A stretch of DNA of 64,000 nucleotides, from contig CP154956.1 of assembly GCA_039621445.1 (NCBI GenBank), positions 74,934,192 through 74,998,191 on the forward strand, in the 5' to 3' direction. The first letter of the stretch is position 1, and each line of letters begins with the position of its first letter. The position numbers and the translations under genes were made by a program. This document shows, piece by piece, positions 38,661-49,579 of the stretch. The notes beneath the pieces are model-generated. The model was not told where the DNA came from, made no database searches, and worked only from the letters and a program-made list of their open reading frames with translations. This stretch comes from Euglena gracilis (Eukaryota; Euglenida; Euglenophyceae; Euglenales).

Positions 38661-39194
38661 GAGAGACCCCTTGGCTTGGTTTTTTTTTTTTTTTAAAAAA
38701 CGTTGGAAAAGTGGAGAGACCCCGGGATCGGCAAAAAATTGTATGGTACCAGCGAAAGACCTTAGACCCCAAGACGCCGGCTTCCCGCCCCTGGTTTGGA
38801 AAAGAGAGAGAAGGCTTTTTTGTCTTTTCCCCATCTTTTTTTGCTCCACCAAAGCGGCAATTTTGAAACGCTGCAAAGGGGTCCCTGGTTGGTTAGGCGG
38901 GGTAAGCCCAGAAAAACAGAAGGACTTTGCCCTTGTGAGACTTTGCCTTGCTCCCCGGCGGCGTTGAGCGATTGCTCGTTGCGCTTGGTTAGCAGTCCCT
39001 GCTTAAGCTTTTTTCGCCGGCGTTGGCTGATTCTTAAAATTTCCCTGCGACACCCCAGAAGAACGGAGCTGAGTTTCAAACGGAGGAGAACCAAAAGGAG
39101 AAGTCAATATCAAAAAGAATATTCAGAGATAGACGAACAAGACGAATTTCAATTGACAAGTAAATTATCAACTTCAAAATCGACTTCAACGACA

Positions 39195-39820
39195 ATGAAG
39201 TGGGGAAGAAGGTGGAATTTTGCGGTCGACGTGAACTGCCTGGGGCAGCTGTCGCCGCGGCAGCCGGAGGGCCTGGAGGTGCAAACGACATGTGGCGAAC
39301 CGTGGCGGCCTCCCCCCAGATCCCAGTTTCATATATTTCCCAGCAGAAAACACCACCCAGTGACGGCCACAGCCTGTGGACCACAGTGGCCGGAAAGACC
39401 AGAAGGAAGAAGGAACCCCCAGCCCAGCAGAAACGCCTGGGCGTTGGAGCCCAATCAAGCTAGATGGGACAAAAGTAAATCAGAGGATTCCAAAGACATG
39501 TCCCACAATGGCGCCCACACAATTTGGACAGAAGTGGAGAAGATGGAATCAAGGCCAAGGTGGAGGCCATGGTGGCCAATTCCAAAAGAAATTACCTTTA
39601 GGAAGAGGGGGAAAAGGTCTTCCAAATCCCCCCAGATTTTTTAACACCACTACCACTCCCAAGGGGAAGGAGGGTGGGCAGCCCCCCAGATTTCACGTGG
39701 AGCTGGAGACCAACGTCAAGCTCAGCCCCAGGGAAGGGAAATCATGGCCAAGGCGGCCAGAGTTTGAATCATTTTCATTTGCACGGCCATGGAGGCCAAA
39801 AAGTGCAAGGCCATGGACGC
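39195..39820 (+). pseudogene. DIRS copy B gag-like region
   Basis: Starts MKWGRRWNFAVDVNCLGQLS in one frame, parallel to copy C (43454) and to the first frame of copy D. It continues with Gly/Pro/Arg-rich readings such as QFGQKWRRWNQGQGGGHGGQ over several frames. No enzymatic motif; the assignment as the first frame of the element is positional. Confidence 0.55.
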
Positions 39821-39824
39821 CACC

Positions 39825-41300
39825 CCAGGTGTCCAGCAGATTTTTTATTTCCCTCAATTGGGCTTTTATGTCCTGTGAAATGGAATGCTTTGAGTCCCAT
39901 GGGGCTGCAGACGTTTTGACCAAGAAAATTGTTAGGGAATGTGTGTAGCCCTTAAAAAGGGCAGGGGCATGAGGTTTCACCTGATTTGGCCCAAAATGGC
40001 AGCTAACTGACTTTTCGACATGAAATCTTTTTTCACTACTTTCCCAGGCTCCTTTTTTTATTGTTTTCACTTTTGGGGGGGGGTAATTTGTAATTTTCCA
40101 TCTTGAAAATTTAACTGGAAGCCCAACTGGTTTACGACCTGTGTGGGCTCTAAGGTTGACTTTTTGACATTTATTTTGAACCCCGAGTCGATTACGTCTC
40201 TGACAATCCTGTTCAAAGGTTTTTGCAATGTATTTGGAGTGGGGGCAACCAATAAAATATCGTCCAAGTCAACGAAAACCTGGATTCCTTTTCTCCACCA
40301 ACGATTTTTGAATGTCTTCATGACTGACATAAACATTTGTGGCATCACGTTTAGGCGAAAACAGCCTGCCTGGAATTCCCAGGTTTGCCCCCCAACCTGA
40401 TGCCTTAGAAAGGGTTTAGGGCTAGGTTCACTGCAATGTGAAAATACGCGTCTTTCAAGTGGATTTTGGCTGCCCAATGGCCTTTCTCCAAAACTGGGAA
40501 AATCTTTTGAATGTGATCTAATTTGAAGGCTTTCAGAGGAACATTTTGGTTTATTTCCCTGCAGTTGCTGATGAACCTCCATTTCGTCTGCCCCCCCTCT
40601 GGTTTTGATATCAGGGACCAGGGAATTAGATGTTGGGTTCCTGAATCCTGAACCCTCTTTATGGACCCAGTTTTTTCGTAATCCAACAGTTTCAGATCTA
40701 GGTTGTCTCTTGTTTTTGGTTGCATGGATAATTTTGGTGGTTTGACCCAAGGGGGTTGAATTCCATCTTTTATAAGTTGGCAGGTTTCTGGGGGGGGGGG
40801 GCATTTTTCAGCCACCATTTCAGACTTTTTTGCGGTCTCTGGTGGAGGGTGGTGTCCCCCCACTTTTCCTCCATGGAAGTTATCTCTCCAATCAAGTAAT
40901 TTTCTGGGGGTTGGTTGGGGGTTGTGGGACATTTCACAACCTTTGGTGCCCCTGGAGTTTGATCTTTTCCAAGACGTAATGGAGGGGGGGGAGTGCATGC
41001 ACTCACCCTCTCTCTCACGGACTCTCTGCTCCATCTTGTCCTTCGTGTTGTCTGATGACATACCATAGGGGGGTCACTGAGGGTCCCCCCCTTGATTTCC
41101 CCTTCCATGCGTAGAATTAAATGATTTGGGGGGCTGACCCCCTCGTCCTCCTTTCCCCCCTCTGGGGCATCCTGCTGGGGCTGCCGGGGATGATTGATAT
41201 AAGGTTGGGACCTTAGCTTCTGGGGGGCCATTTCTGGACCACCCCTTTGGCCCCCATGACCCTGTAAGTTCTGGCCACCGGCAGACCTTTCCCTCAAAGT
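39825..41300 (-). pseudogene. DIRS copy B reverse transcriptase, inverted relative to the element
   Basis: On the minus strand: KWWLKNAPP, RFISNCREINQNVPLKAFKL, LEKGHWAAKIHLKDAYFHIA, then VGGQTWEFQAGCF, VFVDLDDILLVAPTPN (the palm motif F-x-D-LDD), VVNQLGFQLNFQDGKLQI, and near 39860 the KAQLREIKNLLDT end of the domain. The palm D-DD set is visible, but frame changes break the protein. Copies C and D have RT and RNase H in the same direction. Confidence 0.8.
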
Positions 41301-42870
41301 GCAACAAAAGAGTTGCACTCAGACAGCAGTACCCATGCCTGGGGGGGGCTAAGCATTCATACTGGAGAAATTGTCCAAGAGTTTTGGAGAGAAAACTCCA
41401 TTTTACACATCAATGTAAAAGAATTACGTGCAGCCATCGGCACAGTGAAAAGTCTAAGCAGGCCAGGGGAAACGGTGTCCCTTTCAGTGGACAATGAGGT
41501 AATTTATTATTACCTGACAAAGGGGGGGGGTCAGAAAAGTCCCTTTTAACAGCCTTCTAAGGCCATTTTTCAAGTGGTGAATGGAAAATGTTTTAAAATC
41601 TACATTTGAAATGGGTTCCTTCACAGGAATGCTTAGCAGATCCCATAAGCAGGTAGTGAGACAGGAGGGATTAATCACTGGACCCCCAACTCTTTCAATG
41701 CCTAAGGCAGCATTTCAAAGATTTCATAAATTTGGAAACGTATTTATTCCCTCCAATGTCCCCTGGACAACATGGGGGGACTTTATGCAAACGCCCCCCT
41801 TGGTCAGTCTTTCAGAAATTTGTCCCACGACTGAGAATGATTCCCCAGACCAAAGTTTTGATGATCACCACCTTTTGGGATTCAGCCACATGGTGCCCCC
41901 CAATTAATAAAGATGAAAGTGCCAGGAACCACCTGCCTGAAAATCACCCCTTACAAGGGCATGTTCACCAATTGCAGGGGGGAGAAAATGGCACCCCCCA
42001 GGTGGCCCCAAAATTCCACCCCCCAGGTGGCCCCTCCTTTGCATGATTTTCTCAGGAAAATATTGGAGGGGAAGCAAATACAGAGTAAATCCATTGAGGT
42101 TTGCCTGGGTAGAAACCCCAGTTTAAAGCGTTATCAGAGTTCATTTTCATTTTTTTGGGTGATTTTGCGGGAAATGGGGATACCCCCCCCCCCTGAAGCC
42201 ACAACTGACCAAGTGGCTGACGCCTTAGTACAGGTATTTCAGTTTTCCAAGGCCCAGGCACGTAATGCCTACAGTGCTATGCTTTTGATTCCTGGGTTTG
42301 GTGGTTTGAGATTCCACACCAATTTGGCCCATTACAAGAGGCTTTGGAGCCAAAATTTGGAGAAATATGGTGCATTTTGGGACCCTCTCCCAACCCTCTT
42401 GGGGCTGGTCCAAGCGCCCTTTCCCTCTGATATACGCACGCTGCGCACACAGCTAATTTTTTGCTCCAGAATTCTCTGTTTATATCGATCTTCTGATTTG
42501 GAGATAATCAACAAACAACCAGTGTGTTGGACAAGGCGCCCTACAATAAAATTAAGCATAAAGGCCAGAAATTCCGTAAATGGGAGAGAGTTGTTTCACT
42601 TCCAAAGTGCCCACAAATAAGATCCTTTCATTTAATGATGGCTTACGTGGCTGCATCCCGATTTAAAGTCAAGCCTGGGGGTCCCCCACTGATGTCACTA
42701 AAACCCCACTTCAAAGCTATAAGTGCTGAAACAATTGCTTCAATAACCAAAAAATTTTTATCCCAGCGTGGGGTACCCACCCAGGTGTTGCGGGCACGCT
42801 CTATCAGAGGGGCTGGAGTTGGTTTGCTAAAAAAAATTGGGCCTTTCTGCACAAGAAGTTTGTGAAATTG
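41300..42870 (+). pseudogene. DIRS copy B RNase H and tyrosine recombinase
   Basis: RNase H: SDSSTHAWGGLSIHTGE, ILHINVKELRAAIGTVKSLS, SLSVDNEVIYYYLTKGGG (41316-41530). Recombinase: AQARNAYSAMLLIPGFGGLR, LWSQNLEKYGAFWDPLPTLL and RTQLIFCSRILCLYRSSDLE, where the YRSSDL box holds the first catalytic arginine. The C-terminal H-x2-R ... Y part is not intact. Several stops. Confidence 0.75.
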
Positions 42871-43017
42871 GCCAGTGGAGGGGGTTGGAGGCCTTTACAG
42901 CCCACTGTCAACGACTTGGTGCCAAGGTGCACTAGAAAATGCCCTGGCACCCCTAATTTTAGGGCACAGTCAGGCCTCACAAGGGCAAAGTGCGGAGCCC
43001 GAGGTGTCTCTAACTCC

Positions 43018-43375
43018 CTCGAGGGAAACCGAAAAGGGAGGAAGAGACACAGAGGGCGAAGAACAAAGACCTTGTGAGCCCGACCCCCCACCCGTAAAAG
43101 AAAATTTGTGTTCAAAAGCCCTCGGCCAGAAAATGGAGGCCAGGGGGGGGGGAGAGGGTGGATCTCCCCAAGGGGCAAGAAGCCACATCGCCAAGTCGGA
43201 GCAGCATCGTCAGGCAACTCCGGCGAGGCGGCACTAAGCGGGGACTCCAAAGCCAGCGCAGCGAGCAATCACACAACACAGCCGGCGAGCAAGGCATGGC
43301 CTCACAAGGTGCGGCGCTTTGTGCTTCGCCCTCAGTGTCCCTTCCTCCCTTGTCGATTTGCCTCGAGGGTGGACG
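43018..43375. repeat. DIRS terminal modules between copies B and C
   Basis: Forward CTCGAGGGAAACCGAAAAGG ... GGGCGAAGAACAAAG at 43018-43080 and inverted CTTTGTGCTTCGCCCTC ... GATTTGCCTCGAGGG at 43316-43375, the pair that also ends copies A and C. Confidence 0.7.
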
Positions 43376-43451
43376 AGAATATCCAGAAAGACACGAACCT
43401 GACAAGTGTCAATTGAAAAGAGAATTATAAATTCATATCTGACTTCAATGA

Positions 43452-44335
43452 ATGATGCAGTGGAGAAGAAATTGGAATAAAACACGCGACGTGAACTACC
43501 TGGAGCAGCAGTCGCTGCAGCAGCTGGAGAACCTGGAGGTGCGGACAAAACGTGGCGAACCGTGGCCGTCCCTTTCCCCATATCCCTTCATCAAAAATTT
43601 CCCAGAAAAAACTTCACCCGGTGACGGCCAAGTACTGCGGACCACAGTGGTCAGAAAGACCAGAACGAAGGAGGAACCCCCAGCCGAATACGAGCAGAAA
43701 CGCCTGGGCATTTGGGTCCAAAATACAAGCCAGATTGAACAAAAGAAACACAAAGGGTTCCAGAGGCAAAAGTGAGGAAGATGCAATCAAGGACAAAAGT
43801 GGTGGCCATAGAGGCCAAATCTACAAGCAGCTCCCCACTGGAAGGGGAAGAAGGGGTCTGTCATATCCCCCATTTTTTCTAACACAACAACCCCTCCCAA
43901 GGGGAAGAATGGGGGGCACAGCAGCCCCCCCCCCCAGATTTCCAGTGGACCTGGAGACCAAGGTCAAGAACAGCCCCATGGAGGGGAGACCAATGCCATA
44001 TGGACCAGAATTTTGTTCAATTTCATTTGCACAGCCATGGAGGCCAACACGTGCAGGGCCATTGAGGCTAGTTTTCACAGTGCCATGGAAGCCAGAATTT
44101 GTCAGGCCAGGGCCATGGGGGCCAAAGAGGTAGACCAGAAATGGCCCCCAAGAAGCTAACGTACAAACCTTGTGTAAATCAACTGCAGCAGCCTCAGGAA
44201 GGTGACTCCACAGGGGCAGTGGAGGACAAGGGGGAAACCCCCCCTCACGTTTATTCTTCAATGCCCATGGCAGGAGCAAGTCAAAACAAGGGGGATACCC
44301 AAAAAGGGGCCCCGATGGCATGTCAAATGATAGAA
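43452..44335 (+). pseudogene. DIRS copy C gag-like region
   Basis: Opens MMQWRRNWNKTRDVNYLEQQ, then RTTVVRKTRTKEEPP (also in D as RTTVVRKTRRQKE) and basic, Pro/Gly-rich readings with frame changes. No catalytic motif. Confidence 0.55.
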
Positions 44336-44441
44336 TAAATGACAAAGTGGAGGATCAGAGAGACTGTGAGGAGAGCATGTGCACCCCCCCCCCCCAGCCA
44401 CCTTTACAGAACGCTGAATCCCCAGAGGCACCAGGGGTGCA

Positions 44442-44917
44442 ATGTCCAACACCCCGCCCCCAGAAAATCACCTGATTGGGGAAATAAATTCCATGGAGGA
44501 AAAATGGGGAGACACCCCCCTGCACCAGAGGCTTCAGAAAAGTGTAAAATGGTGGTCAAAACATGCCCCCCAAGCAACATGTCAACTGATCAAAAAAGGA
44601 ATTCAGCCCCCCTGGATAAATCCCCCAAAATTGCCCACACACCCAAAGCCCAGAGCCAACTTGGACCTGAACCAGGCTGAAAAAATTCTGCTGGATTACG
44701 AAAAAAACTTGGTCAATAAAACGAGTTTGGGATTCAGAAACCCAGCATTTAATCCCATGGTTTCTGATTTAAAAACCAGAAGGGGGAACAACAAAATGGA
44801 GAACGATCAGCGACTGCAGAGAAATAAGTCAGCAGTTTCAAGTAAAACCTTCAAAGCTGGATCACATCCATCACATTTTTCCTGTTTTGGAAAAAGGCCA
44901 CTGGACAGCCAAAATAG
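44442..44917 (+). pseudogene. DIRS copy C reverse transcriptase, N-terminal part
   Basis: Reads KWWSKHAPQATCQLIKKGIQ, then FRNPAFNPMVSDLKTRRG, then FSCFGKRPLDSQNS at the insertion site. The rest of the domain continues at 48940 with IDLKDAHFHIQVSQAL after the chromovirus. Confidence 0.75.
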
Positions 44918-45406
44918 TGTTGTAACCGTGGGCCTGCCCCGGAGTTTCCAGTTTCTCGGGGCCGGCACCCCTTTGCGTAGGATCTTTAACCCTGCCCAGG
45001 GTGTTTTCAATTCCCCTCGCGGCTTGTTTTAAAAATTGCATTTTTCGTTGCTTTTGAGGGTTTTTTGGGGTGAAACCAGGTGGGTTGGTTGGCTCACACC
45101 TTTCCTTTGATAAAAAATCCACAAGCAATCAGCAAATCCACCAGCACAATACAAGCAAACCACAAAGGAAGAAAGTACCAAAGTCCAAACCAAGGGTAAG
45201 ATAATGATTGGTTCCAGATAATTGATCCAGATAATTCTTGAACACACAAACTGACAGAGTGACAGACAGACAGAGCCCTGCACAGGGACAGATGGAGTCA
45301 GCTGATTGAAATTCCTAATAAGATTTTCCTAATCCTAACTGAGGAGTCATCAGGTTGGGTTAGATTAGGTTATGTTGTTTTGGGCACTCAGCACCCCTGA
45401 CTCACA
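44918..45406 (-). repeat. 3' LTR of the chromovirus
   Basis: TG...CA ends, 489 bases, nearly identical to 48450-48939. Confidence 0.93.
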
Positions 45407-45418
45407 CTCCCCTTCCCG
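45407..45418 (-). other. Polypurine tract of the chromovirus
   Basis: On the minus strand GGGAAGGGGAG ends directly at the 3' LTR, the place where plus-strand DNA synthesis is primed. Confidence 0.8.
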
Positions 45419-45419
45419 A

Positions 45420-46396
45420 AGGAGTTGTTTAGAACTCTCCACGACTCCAACAGGAAGGGGTGCGCAGTGCACTCGTTGTGAGGAGGGGGCGAAAGAGGGG
45501 ACCGTTGTGGTTCAGGGTCCCCCCCCCTCAGGGGGCTCTGCCGTTCAGGTTCGTTTTCTGGCTAAGGCTGGGTCAAACGTTCTCCTTTGGGTAGTTGGGT
45601 CTGTGCGGGGCTGGTGTGTTCCCCCCCCCCAGCCCGCATAGGGCTGTTAGTCTTTTTGGGGGAGGGCAGGCGCCGTTGTGAACCAAGCGCCAGCCACAGT
45701 TAAAATTTTCTGGAAACTCTTATTCCCAGGCCAGGTGAGTTGTTTTATCACTGTCAGGGTCCTAGACAGCCGTTTTCGGTTCGGTTAGACAATTCGGTGT
45801 CTAGGCTTGGTGTCTGTTCGGTGGGGGGTGGGTCCAACTGCTGTGAGAGGTCAGGTGCTGTGGAGGGTCCTCGCCCCCCCCCCCCCAGGCCGGCGGCCCG
45901 GGGTCGGCCAGGTCTGCGTTTTTGGGTCAAAGTCAGGTTCCCCTTCCACCGTTTGCCCAGTTTTGGCCGGCTGCTACGGTTGTGGTAGGGGGCTGTGTTT
46001 TTTTTTTTACAGGGAGGCTGGCCAAGTCCAGGGGGGAAGGTACGTTCTCCACGGGGGGGTCCCAACCCACAACAACAACGATGAAGAATTGAAGAATGGA
46101 TTGATTGACTGTTGTGGAGCACTTGAGGTTGGTCAATTCGGGTCGGATCGGGTCTTGTACAGGACCGTTGGGCTGGTTCGAGTTGAGCTGGCCAGCGGTT
46201 CAGGTTCAGGTGGGCTGGCCAGGGGGGGCTGCCCAGGCCCGTTTTGTCGTTATGGGTCAGGCAGGTTTTGTCAGCGGTGTACAGGTTCAAGGCGTCACGG
46301 TTGGTTCGGGCACTGGGGTTGGGGTTGGTGTCGGGGTAGTTGGGGGGTGTCGACGTGACGGTGTCTGTGAGAGTGCGCAGGGGTATGTGACATGTG
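45420..46396 (-). other. 3' untranslated part of the chromovirus
   Basis: Between the chromodomain stop and the polypurine tract. GC-rich, with C/G homopolymers. Frames here (for example 45754-46413 minus) show Pro/Thr/Asn-rich readings without a known domain. Confidence 0.5.
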
Positions 46397-46909
46397 TCAT
46401 TCCGTCCCATCAAGCAACTCTCTCACATCCACAGCCAAGTCCCGTTTCTTGCAATATTGGACCACATCTTTGTTCGTTCGGAGGAAGAAGTGGTTCAGGG
46501 GTTCCCACTGAGTGTCGGATGGGTCCCAGTTTCTCCACCGAATCAAAAATTGAAGTTTTCCGTCTTTTCTGCGGTGGTTCAGTACCTTTTCAACCTCCCA
46601 CTCGTCAGGTCCGACCTCCAACTCCTGCGCCTTGCCCGACCAAAAGTAGAAGGGGACAGGGGTTGTGTTGTAGAGGTCCTCCATGTGGGGTTTGAGTTGT
46701 GAACGGTGGGCAGGTTGTCGGTTTCCGGGTCGAAGTTCAACCACGTAGGAGTGCTGTCCCACTCTTTCCAACACCACTGCAGGTCCTTTCCCTTCGGTTC
46801 GAGTTTGTCGGTACCAGGTTGTCTTTCGGGTTGATACCAGACTTTCGAGCCGATTTCCAACGCAGGTGGTTCTCTGCGTTTTCGGTTCACAGTCGCCATT
46901 CTGAATCAC
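46397..46909 (-). pseudogene. Chromovirus integrase C-terminus with chromodomain
   Basis: Reads GPAVVLERVGQHSYVVEL (the GPxxVxxxxGxxxYxVxL barrel of Ty3/gypsy integrases), SQLKPHMEDLY and then the chromodomain WEVEKVLNHRRKDGKLQFLI ... WDPSDTQWEPLNHF ending near the stop. A chromodomain directs integration to marked chromatin in this group. The stretch just upstream (VNRKRREPPALEIGSKVWYQ) lies in another frame, so at least one frameshift separates it from the catalytic core; a second change lies between 47017 and 46900. Confidence 0.85.
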
Positions 46910-47016
46910 CCTAACAAAATTCTCAATTAATCGCTATTTAATTCAGAATATTCTTCTATTATTGTTTAAATATGAATTTGATCCGAAATTTGATTGATTT
47001 CGACCTACGGAATTTT

Positions 47017-48018
47017 TCAATCAAAATTCGGCTTCTTTTGTTTGGGGGTTTCAGCCCGTTCACGTTGTTTTTCGTTCAGGACCAGGCTCACCCACTGGTC
47101 TTGTTCCTTCATTCTTTCCAAGAACGCTGTGGCCCCTTCCGCTTCCCTTTGTGGTTGGTATGGCAATCCCGCCAACGGTCTGTGCCTGCCAAACACAATT
47201 TCGTACGGTGACAATCCCGTTTCACCTGGGACGTCATGTAGGGCCCTCAAGGCGTTCGGTAGGAGTTCAACCCAGGGTACCCCTTTTTCCGCAGCCAGTT
47301 TTGCCAGTTTTCGGAGGACTTGTTGACCCGCTACCTCAGCCCGTCCGTTGGCTTGGTGGTGGTATGCCTGCCCGTACGCCACACGGATTCCGTGGGCAGC
47401 ACACAACGTTTTCCACCAACCGGCTGTGAAATGGGAGCCCCGGTCGGAGCTCACCACCGAGGGTATCCCAAAAATTCCCCACTGTTTGTACATTTCTTTT
47501 CCGACCTTTTCTGCTGTGAGTCCCTTCGCCAGGTGGGGGGTTGCAACCATCCACCCACTTAGCCTGTCCACACACAACGCCAACATGTCGTATTTTTTCC
47601 CTTCAAAAGTCGTTTCAGGCAGAGAGAACAAATCGATGGCGACACTGTCCATCAGGTGTGAAGGAATCGGTGTCGATTCAATGGGGCACTTGTATGGTAG
47701 GTGGCTGGGTTCTGTGGCTTGGCAGGTTTCACACATGGTCATCATTTTGCCTGTCAGTTTTTTCGCATCCTGGTGGTCCGCAAACACAAACCACCTTCCC
47801 ATCTGGTCCCACAGTCGGGCTGACCCTGGGTGCCCGGCTGTTTCGTGATGTTCCCGAATTACGTTTCCATTCAACCCACTTGGTACACACAGGAGACCGT
47901 TTTTGTAGAGCCTGCCATTGTCGAATCGGTACCCGTCAGGCCAGTTTTTGAACCCCGTTTCCTTCAGGTCCTTGAGCACAGGTCCCACCTTGGGCAACTT
48001 TCTTACTCGTTCTTTCAT
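47017..48018 (-). CDS. Chromovirus integrase (zinc-binding and catalytic core)
   Basis: A 333-residue open frame. Zinc-binding part: GLLCVPSG, then HHETAGHPGSARLWDQM (H-H) and CETCQ (C-x2-C). Catalytic core: MDSVAIDLFSLP (first Asp), VVSSDRGSHFTAGWW (second Asp), YHHQANGRAEVAGQQVLRKL (Glu), a complete D-D-E set, followed by ALRALHDVPGETGLSPYEIV (the SPYE box). It would cut and join retrotransposon ends to target DNA. The frame ends at a stop before the C-terminal domain. Its start overlaps the upstream short frame by four bases (ATGA), an arrangement probably created by an internal deletion. Confidence 0.92.
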   Translation of the reverse strand: MKERVRKLPKVGPVLKDLKETGFKNWPDGYRFDNGRLYKNGLLCVPSGLNGNVIREHHETAGHPGSARLWDQMGRWFVFADHQDAKKLTGKMMTMCETCQATEPSHLPYKCPIESTPIPSHLMDSVAIDLFSLPETTFEGKKYDMLALCVDRLSGWMVATPHLAKGLTAEKVGKEMYKQWGIFGIPSVVSSDRGSHFTAGWWKTLCAAHGIRVAYGQAYHHQANGRAEVAGQQVLRKLAKLAAEKGVPWVELLPNALRALHDVPGETGLSPYEIVFGRHRPLAGLPYQPQREAEGATAFLERMKEQDQWVSLVLNEKQRERAETPKQKKPNFD

Positions 48019-48425
48019 TCCCTGTCCATCACCCCTTTCGGTTCCCCCTGTTGAAGCTCCGGGGCGTGCACTTCCCTTGATGGAGGTCCAACGGGTGTCC
48101 CCGTTGAGAATGACGCACCTTGCGCGTCCTGTTGTTTTGTGGAGTCTGTTGTTGTTAGGGGTTCCACAGGGTCCTCTTCCAGGGGTCTTCGCCTTGGTGG
48201 GTCTTCCTCAGTGGATGGTCCCTCGGCTGTTTTTGAATTTTCTGGGGTTTTGTGTTTTGGATGGTCTGGTCGGATCAGGTTTCCTGCCTCATCCGTGGTC
48301 TCCCTTGGGGTTGCTTCTGCCAGTCTTTTGCTTGGTTCCACCACAGTCGTTTCCTTCACAACCCATTTCTTTGTCGTTTTTTGCAAGTTTTTGAGGAGTT
48401 TTTTAAATTTTTTGAGGGGTGTCAC
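48015..48425 (-). CDS. Short basic chromovirus frame after the primer-binding site (gag remnant?)
   Basis: 136 residues from MTPLKKFKKLLKNLQKTTKK, 13 bases after the primer-binding site. Lys-rich start, then a Glu/Pro/Thr-rich region (PSTEEDPPRRRPLEEDPVEP). No capsid or CCHC motif. Positional candidate for a gag start joined to integrase by deletion. Confidence 0.5.
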   Translation of the reverse strand: MTPLKKFKKLLKNLQKTTKKWVVKETTVVEPSKRLAEATPRETTDEAGNLIRPDHPKHKTPENSKTAEGPSTEEDPPRRRPLEEDPVEPLTTTDSTKQQDAQGASFSTGTPVGPPSREVHAPELQQGEPKGVMDRE

Positions 48426-48437
48426 CGTTTTCCGTTA

Positions 48438-48449
48438 CCTCTGCTACCA
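48438..48449 (-). other. Primer-binding site (initiator tRNA-Met)
   Basis: On the minus strand TGGTAGCAGAGG directly follows the 5' LTR and is complementary to the 3' end CCTCTGCTACCA of animal-type initiator methionine tRNA. Confidence 0.9.
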
Positions 48450-48939
48450 TGTTGTAACCGTGGGGCCTGCCCATGAGTTTCCAGTTTCTCGGGGCCGGCA
48501 CCCCTTTGCGTAGGATCTTTAACCCTGCCCAGGGTGTTTTCAATTCCCCTCGCGGCTTGTTTTAAAAATTGCATTTTTCGTTGCTTTTCAGGGTTTTTTG
48601 GGGTGAAACCAGGTGGGTTGGTTGGCTCACACCTTTCCTTTGATAAGAAATCCACAAGCAATCAGCAAATCCACCAGCACAATAGAAGCAAACCACAAAG
48701 GAAGAAAGTACCAAAGTCTAAACCAAGGGTAAGATAATGATTGGTTCTAGATAATTGATCCAGATAATTCTTGAACACACAAACTGACAGAGTGACAGAC
48801 AGACAGAGCCCTGCACAGGGACAGATGGAGTCAGCTGATTGAAATTCGTAATAAGCTTTTCCTAATCCTAACTGAGGAGTCATCAGGTTGGGTTGGATTA
48901 GGTTATGTTGTTTTGGGCACTCAGCACCCCTGACTCACA
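48450..48939 (-). repeat. 5' LTR of the chromovirus
   Basis: 490 bases, TG...CA, followed by ATAG, the right half of the target duplication. Confidence 0.93.
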
Positions 48940-49498
48940 ATAGATTTAAAAGATGCCCATTTCCACATCCAAGTGAGCCAGGCCTTAAGGCCATTTTTAA
49001 AGCATCAAGTGGGGGGGCACACCTGGGAGTTCCAGTCCGGAGCTGCGGAGAAATTTACCTGGACGACAAGTTACTGGTGGCCCCAACCCAAAACATTTTG
49101 CAAAACCATCTCAACTCTGTGGTCAGGGATTTAATAAAATCAGGATTCAAAATAAACATAAAAATTCCACCTTGCACCCCACCCAGATAGTGAATAATTT
49201 GGGTTTTCAACTAAATTTAAAGGACGGAAAATTGCAGGTACCAGCCCAAAAAGTCAAGAGCATAATAAAGGAGCTGGGCAAAATTGTGAAAAAACATTCC
49301 ATGTCAAAAAGGCAACTGTCTGATATTTCTGCCCAGGTAAGATGCAACATAATGTCCCTGCCCTTTTTAAGGGCCTTTACAGATTCTCTGACAAAAATTT
49401 TAGTGCAGAATTCCACCGCCCCCTGCGACTCAAAACACTCCATTTTCCAGGAAATAAAAGCCCAACTTAGGGAAATGAAAAATCTGCTGGACACATAG
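48940..49498 (+). pseudogene. DIRS copy C reverse transcriptase, C-terminal part
   Basis: Resumes with the IDLKDAHFH palm segment, then YLDDKLLVAPTQNILQNHLN, where the palm box reads YLDDK instead of (Y/F)xDDI, then VNNLGFQLNLKDGKLQVPAQ and KAQLREMKNLLDT. Frame changes occur near 49000-49060 and 49165. Confidence 0.75.
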
Positions 49499-49579
49499 GG
49501 GGCAGACCCTTCACCCAAAGTACAACCAGAGAGTTGCACTCAGACAGCAGCAGTCAAGGCCTGGGGAAGAATGGACATC

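Larger units (their letters stand above)
38930..43375 (+). mobile_element. DIRS-like retrotransposon copy B with inverted middle
   Basis: The left inverted repeat (about 38940-39040, CTCCCCGGCGGCG ... ATTGCTCGTTGCGC) is the complement of the right-end sequence (about 43200-43300). Order: gag-like frame (+), RT segment on the minus strand (39825-41300), RNase H and recombinase (+), terminal modules. All frames carry lesions. Confidence 0.75.
44918..48939 (-). mobile_element. Chromodomain Ty3/gypsy (chromovirus) element with internal deletion
   Basis: Two LTRs of about 490 bases begin TGTTGTAACCGTG and end CTGACTCACA. ATAG is duplicated at 44914-44917 and 48940-48943. On the minus strand the primer-binding site abuts the 5' LTR and a purine tract abuts the 3' LTR. 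The 3.04-kb inside codes only a short basic protein, integrase and chromodomain; gag body, protease, reverse transcriptase and RNase H are absent. The LTRs differ by about 10 substitutions and one indel by eye. It interrupts DIRS copy C. Confidence 0.92.

Noticed and set aside
45754-46413. 219-residue minus-strand frame in the chromovirus
   Set aside because: Low-complexity Pro/Thr/Asn reading downstream of the chromodomain stop; no domain. Treated as 3' untranslated region.
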